Of a stretch of DNA of 64,000 nucleotides, positions 24,281 through 33,141 are shown in pieces. This DNA is from Pseudolabrys sp. (GTDB lineage: Bacteria > Pseudomonadota > Alphaproteobacteria > Rhizobiales > Xanthobacteraceae), in assembly GCA_026125895.1 (NCBI GenBank), contig JAHCKG010000009.1:1-64000 (forward strand). Direction: 5' to 3'. Position numbers and translations under genes: made by a program. Each line of letters begins with the position of its first letter. The first letter of the stretch is position 1. The notes under the pieces are model-generated. The model made no database searches and was not told the DNA's origin. It saw nothing but the letters and a program-made list of their open reading frames with translations.

Positions 24281-24628
24281 TCAGGCCGCCGCGCCCTTCT
24301 TGTTGGTCTGCGTCAGCTTGACCTCGAAGCCCTCGAACTGCGGATGGCCGATATAAAGCGGCGCGTTGCTCGAAGTGTTGCTGGCGCGGGCGTGCGAGGC
24401 ACGGAATTCGTCCGACTTGGTCCAGGCCTCGAAGTTCGCCTTGCTCTGCCACACCGTGTGCGAGGAATAGAGCGTGTGGTCTTCCGCTTCCGGGCCCTTG
24501 AGCAGGTGGAATTCGACAAAGCCCGGCATGCGGTCGAGATAGGATTCACGGCTCGACCAGACATTCTCGAAAGCTTCCTCGGATCCCTTCTTCACCTTGA
24601 AGCGGTTCATGGCAATGAATTGAGACAT
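24281..24628 (-). CDS. hmuQ: IsdG/HmuQ-type haem-degrading monooxygenase
   Basis: 115 aa in the antibiotic-biosynthesis-monooxygenase fold. FIAMNRFKVKKGSEEAFENVW, PGFVEFHLLKG, YSSHTVWQSKANFEAWTKSDEF and the following HARASN match IsdG/HmuQ haem oxygenases, including the Asn near the N-terminus, the W and the catalytic-region His. Bradyrhizobium HmuQ degrades haem to a biliverdin isomer and iron. The start at 24628 gives the exact family N-terminus, MSQFIAMNRF. It lies between hmuR and hutX. Confidence 0.85.
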   Translation of the reverse strand: MSQFIAMNRFKVKKGSEEAFENVWSSRESYLDRMPGFVEFHLLKGPEAEDHTLYSSHTVWQSKANFEAWTKSDEFRASHARASNTSSNAPLYIGHPQFEGFEVKLTQTNKKGAAA

Positions 24629-24702
24629 GGCGTTACCCCTGTGGCTGGCGCTTGCTGGCGCGGGTTCGTGTGGCAGTCGTTTCATTCCGGCGGGTCATGC
24701 GG

Positions 24703-26907
24703 TCACACACCACCGAAGTGAACCTTGAGCGCGGCCTTGTAGGTGACGCCGGGACCGGCGCTGGTCCACAGCGCGTCGTTCTGCGACGTGCCGTCGGTCG
24801 ATGAACCGGGGACGGCATAAGGCCGGTAGTATTCGTTGAAGACGTTGTCGATGCCGAGATTGACCGTGACGTCCTTGGTCGGCTGGTAGGTCGCGTAAAG
24901 ATTGACCAGGTTGTACGCGGTGGACGGCAGGTAGCCCGCCGGCACGTCGTCGTTGGCGGCGACCGCCGACCACTGCGCCGACAAGGTCAGCTTGCGGTCG
25001 AGCAAACGCACGCCGCCGGTGGTCGTCAGGCGCGCGGGCTGAATGGTGGCGAGGCCGACGCCGGTCTGCGTGTTCTCGCCCTTCTGCAGCGTGCCATTGA
25101 GGCCCATGAACCAGCCGCCGGCATCATAGCTCGCTTCGAGCTCGAGGCCGCGGATGCGCGCGCTCGGGATGTTCTGGTACTGGTAGTACTGCGAGAACGA
25201 GCCAAACGGCGGCACCGGCGTCGGCGCCGAGGCGACGAGCTCGATATAGTCATCGACGTCGTTCTGGAAGGCGTTGAGCTTGGCGCGGAAAGCGTCGCCC
25301 TTGCTGAAGACGCTGTCGAACTTGAAATTGACGCCGACTTCCTTGTTCTTGCCCACCTCGGGACGCAGGTTCGGGTTCGGCAGGAAGCAGAACAGGCCGG
25401 TCGTACCGTCGGGGCAGACGAAGAAGGCCGGCCCGCCGCCGGTCGCATGCGCGCCGGCGATCAGAGTCTCGGTCACCGACGGCGCGCGATAGCCTTCGGC
25501 ATAGCTGACGTAAGGCTGGATGCCCGGCACCGGCGTGACGCCGACGGTGATCTTCGGCGAGATGCGGCTGCCGTCCGTGGTGGTCGCCGGCGATTCGAGC
25601 CGGTAGTGGTCGTACCGCGCCGCGCCGACGATCTCGAGCCAGCGCGAGTAGTTGCCCTTCCATTGCAGGAAGCCGCCGGACACGGTGCGCTTGCCGCCGG
25701 GCGTGGTGATGTTCGAGTTGCCGCGCGAGTCCGACGACGACACATCGTCCTGGAAGCCGTCGACGCCGTAGGTGAAGGCGTTCTCCCAGCCGCCGATGGC
25801 GACGCGCGAGGTGTTGTTGAGATCGAAGCCGACGGTGTCGATCTGATAGCTGCGCGGATCGCCGACGCAGCCGGAAATGTTGTTGCCGGTACCGCCGCCG
25901 CAGAACGCGCCGCCCGACGTGCTGTAGTGATAGATCTTGGTCTGGTCGGTCGTGGTGCGGTTGGCGTAGAGGCCGAGATTCCAGTCGAACAGCCGGTCTT
26001 CCGGGCGGCTGTACTTCCAGCGCAGCGCGCCCTGATAATTCTGCGTGTTGGTGTCGTAGACCGAAGAGCCCTGATTGAGCAGGCGCAGCGGCGTCGTCGT
26101 GGTCGGGCCGCGGTTGAGCTGGCCGACCTTGTAGAGATCCTCCTGGAAGATGCCCGAGAGCTTGACCTCATGCCCGTCGGCCGGGCGCGCGGTGAGCTTG
26201 AGCAGGCCGCTCGACACGTTGGCGCCGGTATTGCCGATCTCGGTGCCGTTGCCGTCCTTGTAGTTCTGCGCCGAGCGATAGACGGCGCCGCCGAAGATGT
26301 CGAAGTTCGGATTGACGCGCACGCCGCCGAAGGCCGAGGTGTAGCCCTGCAACTGGTTGGAGCCGATGCTGCCGCCGACATCGGCGCCCCAGCGCTCGCC
26401 GGGCCGCAGCACGTCGTTGATGTCCTTGGTCTGGAACGAGGCGACGCCGCCGATGGCGCCGGAGCCGTAGATGTTGGCGGACGGGCCGCGCACGATATCG
26501 ACGCTGCCGATCAGCTCCGGATCGAGGAAGAACGAGCCGTTGGCGTTGTGGCCGGAGCGTTGATAGTTCTGCCGCGCGCCGTCGACGATGGTGGCGACGC
26601 GGCCGAAGTCCTGCAGGCCGCGGATGTTGATGGTGGTGGCCGGATCGTCGCCGCGATCCTGCGTCCACACGCCCGGCACCAGATAAAACAGATCCGACAC
26701 GCGCTTGGGCTGCAGGACGTCGATCTTGTCCTTGCCGATGACGGTGACCGGCGCCAGCGCGTCGATGGCTTTTTCCGGAGTCTTGGTGGCGAGCACGGTG
26801 ATCGGCTCGAGCACCAATGTGTCCTGCGCTTGCGCGGAGGCCGTCAGCAGCGCGACGGACGAAACTGAGACAAGGAGCGCGAGCGCGCTCCGGCGACCAA
26901 CAAGCAT
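24703..26907 (-). CDS. hmuR: TonB-dependent haem/haemoglobin receptor
   Basis: About 734 aa outer-membrane receptor. A signal peptide ends at ASAQAQD; the next residues DTLVLEPITVLA form the TonB-box region. A plug domain follows (VSDLFYLVPGVWTQD, INIRGLQDFGRVATIVDGARQ) and then a 22-strand barrel, ending with an aromatic-containing strand (AALKVHFGGV). The haem/haemoglobin receptor family carries the FRAP and NPNL motifs; here NPNLRPE is present. Start at the ATG 26907, four codons inside a longer TTG-initiated frame. First gene of hmuR-hmuQ-hutX and divergent from hemP. Confidence 0.93.
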   Translation of the reverse strand: MLVGRRSALALLVSVSSVALLTASAQAQDTLVLEPITVLATKTPEKAIDALAPVTVIGKDKIDVLQPKRVSDLFYLVPGVWTQDRGDDPATTINIRGLQDFGRVATIVDGARQNYQRSGHNANGSFFLDPELIGSVDIVRGPSANIYGSGAIGGVASFQTKDINDVLRPGERWGADVGGSIGSNQLQGYTSAFGGVRVNPNFDIFGGAVYRSAQNYKDGNGTEIGNTGANVSSGLLKLTARPADGHEVKLSGIFQEDLYKVGQLNRGPTTTTPLRLLNQGSSVYDTNTQNYQGALRWKYSRPEDRLFDWNLGLYANRTTTDQTKIYHYSTSGGAFCGGGTGNNISGCVGDPRSYQIDTVGFDLNNTSRVAIGGWENAFTYGVDGFQDDVSSSDSRGNSNITTPGGKRTVSGGFLQWKGNYSRWLEIVGAARYDHYRLESPATTTDGSRISPKITVGVTPVPGIQPYVSYAEGYRAPSVTETLIAGAHATGGGPAFFVCPDGTTGLFCFLPNPNLRPEVGKNKEVGVNFKFDSVFSKGDAFRAKLNAFQNDVDDYIELVASAPTPVPPFGSFSQYYQYQNIPSARIRGLELEASYDAGGWFMGLNGTLQKGENTQTGVGLATIQPARLTTTGGVRLLDRKLTLSAQWSAVAANDDVPAGYLPSTAYNLVNLYATYQPTKDVTVNLGIDNVFNEYYRPYAVPGSSTDGTSQNDALWTSAGPGVTYKAALKVHFGGV

Positions 26908-27176
26908 GACAACCCCCAACCCGAACCGGTGTTTTCTGGTTTTGCGGCGGGCTGGCGGGCGGTTCGCTGGCGCGACCGCCGGGGCTGGCTGGCTCTTTGC
27001 CGTTTACTTCGGCAGCAACTATTTGCCTTTGTAATCACTATGTATTACTGAGGTCAAGGCACGAATAGACAAGTTATAATGGCTCTAAACTAGGCCGATA
27101 TATAGTATTCGTAGTTTATAACGGCTCAAAAATAGAAGTAATTACCGAGATCGATTTGGTGAATACTAATGGCGGC
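26908..27176. promoter_or_regulatory. Divergent hmuR/hemP promoter with paired repeats
   Basis: An AT-rich patch in a GC-rich neighbourhood. Two near-identical 16-mers, TTATAATGGCTCTAAA (27074-27089) and TTATAACGGCTCAAAA (27116-27131), lie 42 bp apart, four helical turns. They are good candidates for the binding site of an iron- or haem-responsive regulator such as Irr, RirA or Fur; they do not match the ICE consensus closely enough for me to choose. Confidence 0.55.
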
Positions 27177-27389
27177 ATGACGATGAGCGAAGGCGACATG
27201 AAGGACGGCGAAAGAAACGCGGCGGCATCGCCAAGTGTTGGCGGCGCGACACGCCAAGTTTCACTTGCCGACAACCGCCTCGATAGCCGCGATCTGTTCC
27301 GCGACACGCGCGAAATCATCATCGCCCATGGCGACGAGACTTACCGGCTGCGACTGACCGCACAGAACAAACTGATCCTCACCAAGTGA
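27177..27389 (+). CDS. hemP: Haemin uptake protein HemP
   Basis: About 70 aa; the true length may be 63 aa, because an ATG at 27198 has AAGG just upstream. The C-terminal half fits HemP: LDSRDLFRDTREIIIAHGDETYRLRLTAQNKLILTK-like, containing the diagnostic SRDLF and GxxYRLRLTxxxKLILTK. In Burkholderia and Bradyrhizobium HemP activates haem-receptor transcription. It leads the plus-strand operon hemP-hmuT-hmuU-hmuV and faces hmuR. Confidence 0.88.
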   Translation: MTMSEGDMKDGERNAAASPSVGGATRQVSLADNRLDSRDLFRDTREIIIAHGDETYRLRLTAQNKLILTK

Positions 27390-28324
27390 AAGCTGTGGGA
27401 ATGGCGATGCACTGTATCTTCCCGACAACACGTCGCGCGCTTCTGGCGCTCACCGCCGCGTTCCTCATCGCATCGCCGGCAAGCGCCGCGACCGATACGA
27501 GCCGTATCGTGTCGATCGGCGGCGCCGTCACCGAAATCCTCTACGCGCTCGGCCACGACAAGGAGATCGTCGGCGTCGATACGACCAGCCTCTACCCGCC
27601 GCAGGCGATGAAGCAGAAGCCCAATGTCGGCTACATGCGCCAATTGTCGGCCGAGGGCGTGCTCGGCTTGCGGCCGAGCGTCGTCATCGCCATTGCCGGC
27701 GCCGGGCCGAAGGAGACGATGAGCGTGCTCGAGGCGGCCAAGGTGCCGCTGGTCGTCGTGCCGGATTCCTATTCCGAGGCCGGCATCGTCGAGAAGATCG
27801 ATCTCATCGCCAAGGTGACTGGCGCGAGCGCCCGCGCCCAATGCATCACCGAGGCCGTGCATGACGACCTCGCGGCGCTCGCCAGAATCCGCGCCGGCAT
27901 CGGCGAGAAGAAGCGCGTGCTGTTCGTGCTCTCCTTCGTCAACGGCCGGGCCATGGCGGCCGGCACGCACACCGCCGCCGACGGCATCATCAAGCTCGCC
28001 GGCGCGGTCAATGTCATCGGCGATTACGACGGCTACAAGCAACTGACCGACGAGGCGGTGATCGCGGCCAGGCCCGACGTCATCCTCAGCATCCAGCGCG
28101 GCGGGCCGGGCGTGTTAGATGCCGCCACGGTGTTCGCGCAGCCGGCTTTCGCCGCGACGCCGGCCGCGGCGCAGAAGGCCTTCGTGTCGATGGAAGGGCT
28201 TTACCTGCTCGGCTTCGGCCCGCGCACCGCGCGCGCGGCGCGCGACCTTGCCACGACGCTCTATCCGGATCTCAAGGCCGCGCCGCTGCCGTCGGAGCGG
28301 AGCAGCGGCGCATGTCCGGAGTGA
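27386..28324 (+). CDS. hmuT: Haemin ABC transporter substrate-binding protein
   Basis: 312 aa periplasmic haem-binding protein. A signal peptide ends at ASAATD. The family signature RIVSIGGAVTEILYALGHDKEIVGVDTTS appears at the mature N-terminus, followed by VGYMRQLSAEGVLGLRPSVVI; these contain the conserved tyrosine and the lid region of HmuT/ShuT proteins. The GTG start overlaps the hemP stop by 4 bp; an ATG five codons later (27401) is possible. It passes haem to HmuUV. Confidence 0.92.
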   Translation: MKAVGMAMHCIFPTTRRALLALTAAFLIASPASAATDTSRIVSIGGAVTEILYALGHDKEIVGVDTTSLYPPQAMKQKPNVGYMRQLSAEGVLGLRPSVVIAIAGAGPKETMSVLEAAKVPLVVVPDSYSEAGIVEKIDLIAKVTGASARAQCITEAVHDDLAALARIRAGIGEKKRVLFVLSFVNGRAMAAGTHTAADGIIKLAGAVNVIGDYDGYKQLTDEAVIAARPDVILSIQRGGPGVLDAATVFAQPAFAATPAAAQKAFVSMEGLYLLGFGPRTARAARDLATTLYPDLKAAPLPSERSSGACPE

Positions 28325-29418
28325 GCGATGGCTTATCCACGACCGTGCCCGCGCGCCTCGCTCCGCGACGGGCGCCGCGGCTGCGCGCGCTCGTCACCGG
28401 GCCGCTGTTGTTTCCGGCGCTCGCGCTTCTGCTCGTCATGGTGACGCTTACGGCCGTCGCCGTGGGCGCGGCCGGCATTCCACTGGAACGCATGCCCGCG
28501 GCGCTCGGCCTCGCGCATCCGCTCGACGCGGCAATGGCCGAGCGCGACCGGCTGGTGCTGCTATCGGTGCGGCTGCCGCGCATTGCCGTCGCCATCATCA
28601 TCGGCGCGCTGCTGGCCTCGAGCGGCGCCATCATGCAGGGCCTGTTCCGCAATCCGCTGGCCGATCCGGCGCTGGTCGGCGTGTCCAGCGGTGGCGCCCT
28701 CGCCGCCGCCGCGACCATCGTCATCGGCGACCGGCTGACGGGCCACGCCCTGCCCTTCGCCATTCTGCCGCTTGCCGCTTTCGCCGGTTCGCTGATCACC
28801 ACCGCCGTGCTGCAACGGCTGGCGAGCCGCGGCCGCACCACCTCGATCGCCGTCTTCCTGCTCGCCGGGCTCGCCATCGCCGCGCTGGCCGGCGCCGGCA
28901 TCGGCCTTTTGGTGTTCGTCGCCGACGACCGGCAATTGCGCGACATCACTTTCTGGATGCTCGGCTCGCTGGGCGGCGCGACGTGGGAGAAGGCGGCGCT
29001 GATCGCGCCGTTCCTCGCCGCGCTGTTCGCCGCCATTCCGTTCATCGGCCGCGGCCTCGATTTCCTGGTGCTCGGCGAGACCGAAGCGTTTCACATGGGC
29101 GTCGCCGTCGAACGGCTCAAGCGCATCGCCATCGTGCTGATCGCGGCGATGACCGGCGCGGCCGTGGCGTTCGCCGGCGTCGTCGGCTTCGTCGGCATCG
29201 TCGTGCCGCATCTCTTGCGCCTCATCATCGGGCCGGGTCACCGCAAGCTGCTGCCGGCCTCGGCGATTCTCGGCGCCATCCTGCTGCTCGCCGCCGACAC
29301 CGCGGCGCGCAGCATCGCCGCGCCGGCGGAGGTGCCGATCGGCGTGCTCACCGCACTGGTCGGCGCGCCGTTTTTCCTGGTGCTGCTGCTGCGCCAGCGC
29401 GGACTGGCCGGATTATGA
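28312..29418 (+). CDS. hmuU: Haemin ABC transporter permease HmuU
   Basis: 368 aa FecCD-family permease with about nine or ten helices. Motifs: LSVRLPRIAVAIIIGALLASSGAIMQGLFRNPLADPALVGVSSGGAL, shortened here to its key parts RLPR, GxxxQGLFRNPLADPALVGVS, and VAFAGVVGFVGIVVPHLLR. It forms the inner-membrane pore with HmuV and receives haem from HmuT. It overlaps hmuT by 13 bp and hmuV by 4 bp, so the genes are coupled. Confidence 0.94.
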   Translation: MSGVSDGLSTTVPARLAPRRAPRLRALVTGPLLFPALALLLVMVTLTAVAVGAAGIPLERMPAALGLAHPLDAAMAERDRLVLLSVRLPRIAVAIIIGALLASSGAIMQGLFRNPLADPALVGVSSGGALAAAATIVIGDRLTGHALPFAILPLAAFAGSLITTAVLQRLASRGRTTSIAVFLLAGLAIAALAGAGIGLLVFVADDRQLRDITFWMLGSLGGATWEKAALIAPFLAALFAAIPFIGRGLDFLVLGETEAFHMGVAVERLKRIAIVLIAAMTGAAVAFAGVVGFVGIVVPHLLRLIIGPGHRKLLPASAILGAILLLAADTAARSIAAPAEVPIGVLTALVGAPFFLVLLLRQRGLAGL

Positions 29419-30212
29419 ACGCCATCGACGTTCAGGCGCTGTCGGTTCGCGCCGGCCAAAAGCGATTGCTCGACGACGTGTCCTTCACGGTGGCGCAGGG
29501 CGAGACCATCGCGGTCATCGGTCCGAACGGCGCCGGCAAATCGACGCTGCTGCGCGCGCTGTCCGGCGAGATCGCGCCGGGCGAAGGCAGCGTTCTGCTC
29601 AAAGGCCGCGCGCCGCAGGCTTGGCAGCCGCGCGAGTTGGCGCTGCGCCGCGCCGTGCTGTCGCAGCACGTCACCGTGACGTTCCCGTTCACCGTCGCCG
29701 AAGTGGTGCGTATGGGCGCGGGCGAGCGCCGCGGCGCCGCGATCGACGCCAAGGCGGAAGCGGCCCTGGCCGCGGTCGATCTCGCCGGCTTCGAGGCCCG
29801 CATCATCAACACCTTGTCCGGCGGCGAGCAGCAGCGCGTGCATTTCGCCCGCGTCATGCTGCAGCTCGCCTGCGGCGAGGAAGCGCACGGCCCCGGCATC
29901 CTGCTGCTCGACGAGCCGACCGCGAGTCTCGACCTGCGCCATCAGCTTGATCTCGTCGCCGTGGCGCGGCAATGCGCGGCGCGGGGCACCACGACGATTG
30001 CCATCGTGCATGATCTCAACCTCGCCGCGCTGCTGGCGAAGCGCGTCATCGTGCTCGACCGCGGCCGCCTCGCCGCCGACGGCCCGCCGGCGCAAACGAT
30101 CACCGACGACATACTCGCCCGTGTTTTCGCCGTCAGGTCGGCCGTGGGCCGTGTGCCCCACGGAGCCATGCCATTCGTGCTGCCGCATCGCGCGGAAAAG
30201 CATAGCGCGTGA
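29415..30212 (+). CDS. hmuV: Haemin ABC transporter ATP-binding protein HmuV
   Basis: 265 aa. Walker A IGPNGAGKSTLL, signature LSGGEQQRVHFAR, Walker B ILLLDEPTASLD and H-loop IVHDLNLA are present. HAHGPGILLL (EEAHGPGILLLDEPT) with the insertion before Walker B is typical of HmuV. The ATG overlaps the hmuU stop (ATGA). Last gene of the haem-import operon. Confidence 0.95.
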   Translation: MNAIDVQALSVRAGQKRLLDDVSFTVAQGETIAVIGPNGAGKSTLLRALSGEIAPGEGSVLLKGRAPQAWQPRELALRRAVLSQHVTVTFPFTVAEVVRMGAGERRGAAIDAKAEAALAAVDLAGFEARIINTLSGGEQQRVHFARVMLQLACGEEAHGPGILLLDEPTASLDLRHQLDLVAVARQCAARGTTTIAIVHDLNLAALLAKRVIVLDRGRLAADGPPAQTITDDILARVFAVRSAVGRVPHGAMPFVLPHRAEKHSA

Positions 30213-30299
30213 GCAAAGCCCGATGCGCCGTTGCGCCGGCGGACGTTAGGCCGGACAATGCGATGGAAGGCCGCGCCAACCATCCAGAGCGGTCCACAT

Positions 30300-31034
30300 A
30301 TGGAAACGCTCATGACCGCACGACCGCCCGCGCCCAATGCCGCCCTGCTCGACGACCTCGTCGCCGCCAACCGCGTGCTCTACGCCAAAGGCATCGTCGA
30401 TGGCCTCGGCCATGTCAGTGCGCGGCACGACAAGGATCCGTCGATGTATGTGCTGGCCGCCGAACGCGCCCCGGCGCTGGTCACGCGCGACGACCTCGCA
30501 ATCTACGACCTCGACAGCAACGCGCTCACACTCACCGAGCGCCGCGGTTATATCGAGCGCTTCATTCACGGCGAGATCTACAAGGCGCGGCCGGACGTGA
30601 TGTCGGTGATCCACTGCCACACGCCGTCGCTGGTGACGTTCTGCGTCTGCCAGGTGCCGCTCAGGCCGGTCTACCACATGAGCGGCTTTCTCGGCGCGGG
30701 CGTCGGCCGTTTCGAGGCGCGCGAGACATTCGGCATGACCGACATGCTGATCTCGTCACCCGCCATGGGCCGCGAACTCGCCAAATCGCTGGGCAAGCGC
30801 GCCGTCGTGCTGATGCGCGGCCACGGCGCCACCATGGCCGGCGCCTCGATCAAGCACACGGTGTTCCGCGCCATCTACTCGGCGCTGAACGCGACCATGC
30901 AGATGGACGCGATGCGCATGGGTGACGTGAGCTATCTCAGCGACGAGGAAGCCGCCAAGACGGCGGCGACGAACGACCGCGTCGTCGATCGCTCATGGGC
31001 GCTGTGGAAGGCCGAAGCGGCGGGGGAGATCTAG
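30300..31034 (+). CDS. Class II aldolase/adducin-family protein
   Basis: 244 aa. Zinc ligands appear in VIHCHTPS (His-x-His) and RGHGATMAG. The N-terminal part has NRVLYAKGIVDGLGHVSARH, the usual glycine/serine site for the substrate phosphate in aldolases (GHVSAR). Relatives include fuculose-phosphate aldolase, methylthioribulose-phosphate dehydratase and decarboxylases; the exact reaction is not clear. METLMTARPP is chosen as the start. It follows hmuV after 87 bp but looks unrelated to haem. Confidence 0.82.
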   Translation: METLMTARPPAPNAALLDDLVAANRVLYAKGIVDGLGHVSARHDKDPSMYVLAAERAPALVTRDDLAIYDLDSNALTLTERRGYIERFIHGEIYKARPDVMSVIHCHTPSLVTFCVCQVPLRPVYHMSGFLGAGVGRFEARETFGMTDMLISSPAMGRELAKSLGKRAVVLMRGHGATMAGASIKHTVFRAIYSALNATMQMDAMRMGDVSYLSDEEAAKTAATNDRVVDRSWALWKAEAAGEI

Positions 31035-31042
31035 CGCGCCGG

Positions 31043-31786
31043 TCAGTGCGACAGGATCTTCGACAGGAACTCCGCAGCGCGCGGCGTGCGGGGCCGAGAG
31101 AAGAAATCGTCGCTGCTGGCATTTTCGACGATCTCGCCGGCGTCCATGAAGACGACACGATTGGCGACGCGGCGGGCGAAGCCCATTTCGTGGGTCACGA
31201 CCATCATGGTCATGCCGTCGGCGGCGAGCTCGGTCATCACCTGCAGAACTTCGTGGATCATTTCCGGATCGAGCGCCGAGGTCGGTTCGTCGAACAGGAT
31301 CGCCTGCGGATCGAGCGCCAGCGCACGGGCTATCGCGACGCGCTGCTGCTGGCCCCCCGACAGGTCCACCGGCATGGCATCGGCCTTGGCCTCGAGCCCG
31401 ACGCGTTTGAGAAGCTCGCGGCCGCGCTCGGCCGCCTCGGCGCGGGAGCGTCCGAGCACATGAACCTGCGCCAGCGCGATGTTGGCGAGCACCGACATAT
31501 GCGGGTAAAGCTCGAAATGCTGGAACACCATGCCGATGCGCGAACGCAGTTTCGGCAGGTCGGTGTCCTTCGCGCCGACTTCGATGCCTTCGACCCTGAT
31601 GCTCCCTGACTGATAACGCTCCAGGCCGTTCACGCATTTGATGAGCGTGCTCTTGCCGGAGCCGGACGGCCCGCAAACCACGACGACTTCGCCGCGGTTC
31701 ACGGCCAGGGTGCAACCGCGCAGCACAGGCGTCGCGCCGTAGCTTTTGTGCAGGTCGCGGATTTCAACGATCGGAGTTTCGCTCAT
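31043..31786 (-). CDS. Polar amino-acid ABC transporter ATPase
   Basis: 247 aa of the GlnQ/HisP type. Walker A CGPSGSGKSTLI, Q-loop, signature [15 protein letters not shown], Walker B AILFDEPTSALDPEM, H-loop VTHEMGFAR, and the GlnQ-like MVFQHFELYPHMS segment. It is the last gene of an operon with two permeases, a binding protein, an aminotransferase and a TetR regulator, so it probably powers import of an amino acid that the aminotransferase uses. Confidence 0.92.
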   Translation of the reverse strand: MSETPIVEIRDLHKSYGATPVLRGCTLAVNRGEVVVVCGPSGSGKSTLIKCVNGLERYQSGSIRVEGIEVGAKDTDLPKLRSRIGMVFQHFELYPHMSVLANIALAQVHVLGRSRAEAAERGRELLKRVGLEAKADAMPVDLSGGQQQRVAIARALALDPQAILFDEPTSALDPEMIHEVLQVMTELAADGMTMMVVTHEMGFARRVANRVVFMDAGEIVENASSDDFFSRPRTPRAAEFLSKILSH

Positions 31787-31793
31787 TCGGGAC

Positions 31794-32444
31794 TCACGTT
31801 CTCACGGCGAAGCGCGCGTACAGCACGCGCCCGACCATGGACAGGGCATAGCAGACGACCAGATAGGTCACGGCGACCGTGCCGAGCAGCGTCACCGGGT
31901 GGAAATCGCGCGCGTTGACGAGCAAGGCGGCGCCGGTGAGTTCAGTGACGCCGATGATCGACGCAACCGAGGTGAATTTAAGCAGCCGGACGTATTGATT
32001 GAACAGCGACGGAATGACGATGCGCGTCGCCTGCGGCGCGATGATGAAGCGCAGCACCTGCCAGCGCGTCAGGCCGGTGGCGAGGCCGGCCTGGATCAGA
32101 CTAGGCCGCACCGAACGCAGGCCGGCGCGGAAATCCTCGACGATGTAGGCGCCGGTGAACAGAATGAAGCCGAGCAGCGCGGCGTTGTAGGCGGTCGTCT
32201 TGTAGCCGAGCAATGCCGGCAGCGCGAAATAGGTGATCAGCAGCACGACCAGCAACGGCGTGCCGCGGATGAACTCGATGAACAGCATCGATGCCGTGCC
32301 GAGCACCGGAAACCGCACATAACGCAGGATGCCGAGAACGGCACCGAGCAGCGTGCCGCCGGCGATCGTCCAGATCGACAGATGGATGGTGGTCCACAGG
32401 CCCGCCAGCAGAAACGGAAGGTTGCGCGCGATCACGTCAAGCAT
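31794..32444 (-). CDS. Amino-acid ABC transporter permease
   Basis: 216 aa, about five helices; HisM/GlnP type. TIHLSIWTIAGGTLLGAVLG, LIEFIRGTPLLVVLLITYF, and the permease loop QAGLATGLTRWQVLRFIIAPQA are present. The start is the ATG at 32444 with GAGG seven bases upstream, overlapping the previous gene by 8 bp; an upstream start at 32468 would lie inside that gene. It pairs with the permease upstream. Confidence 0.9.
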   Translation of the reverse strand: MLDVIARNLPFLLAGLWTTIHLSIWTIAGGTLLGAVLGILRYVRFPVLGTASMLFIEFIRGTPLLVVLLITYFALPALLGYKTTAYNAALLGFILFTGAYIVEDFRAGLRSVRPSLIQAGLATGLTRWQVLRFIIAPQATRIVIPSLFNQYVRLLKFTSVASIIGVTELTGAALLVNARDFHPVTLLGTVAVTYLVVCYALSMVGRVLYARFAVRT

Positions 32445-33114
32445 CGGCGAACCTCGCCGAGGACGCATCGTTGCGCGCGCCGGGCACCAGCATCACCAGC
32501 TGGCTCGCGACGGTGACGAGGATCAGGTAGAGCACCGAGATGGTGATATAGACCTCGAAGGTGCGGAAGGTCTGGCCCTCGATAGCGCCCGCCTCATAAG
32601 TCAGTTCGGCGACCGCGATCACCGAGGCGAGCGAAGAGTCCTTGATGAGCTGCGAAAACAGACTCGCCAGCGACGGCGCAATGATGCGCAAGGCCTGCGG
32701 ATAGATGATGAAGCGGAACGCCTGAAACCGGGTGAGGCCCGTGGCCAGCGCCGCCTGCATCTGGCCGCGGCGCACCGCGCCAATGCCCGAGCGTACGACT
32801 TCAGCGACGTAGGCGCCGGAATAGAGGCTCAGGCCGAGCACGGCGCAGGCGAAGGCCGGCAGCTTGAGAAACGCCAGCGCCATGTACCAGATGTACATGT
32901 GGATAAGCAGCGGAACATTGCGCATCGTGTCGACGAACAAGGCGGCGCCCAGGCGCGCGGGCCGCGAACCCGACGCACCGCCCGTTCCGACGACGAAACC
33001 GATGACGATGGAGAAGCCGAGCGAGACCAGCGAGACCGCGATCGTCATCCACAGACCGCTGAGGATGAGATCACGGTTCTCCCAGATCGGAGTCCAGTCG
33101 AAACGGTAGTTCAT
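32437..33114 (-). CDS. Amino-acid ABC transporter permease
   Basis: 225 aa, second permease of the HisM/GlnP type. MTIAVSLVSLGFSIVIGFV, VDTMRNVPLLIHMYIWY, and the loop QAALATGLTRFQAFRFIIYPQALR. It forms a heterodimer with the adjacent permease and lies 27 bp after the binding-protein gene. Confidence 0.9.
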   Translation of the reverse strand: MNYRFDWTPIWENRDLILSGLWMTIAVSLVSLGFSIVIGFVVGTGGASGSRPARLGAALFVDTMRNVPLLIHMYIWYMALAFLKLPAFACAVLGLSLYSGAYVAEVVRSGIGAVRRGQMQAALATGLTRFQAFRFIIYPQALRIIAPSLASLFSQLIKDSSLASVIAVAELTYEAGAIEGQTFRTFEVYITISVLYLILVTVASQLVMLVPGARNDASSARFADA

Positions 33115-33141
33115 GTTCCGTCGCTCGCGATGCGCCGCTTG

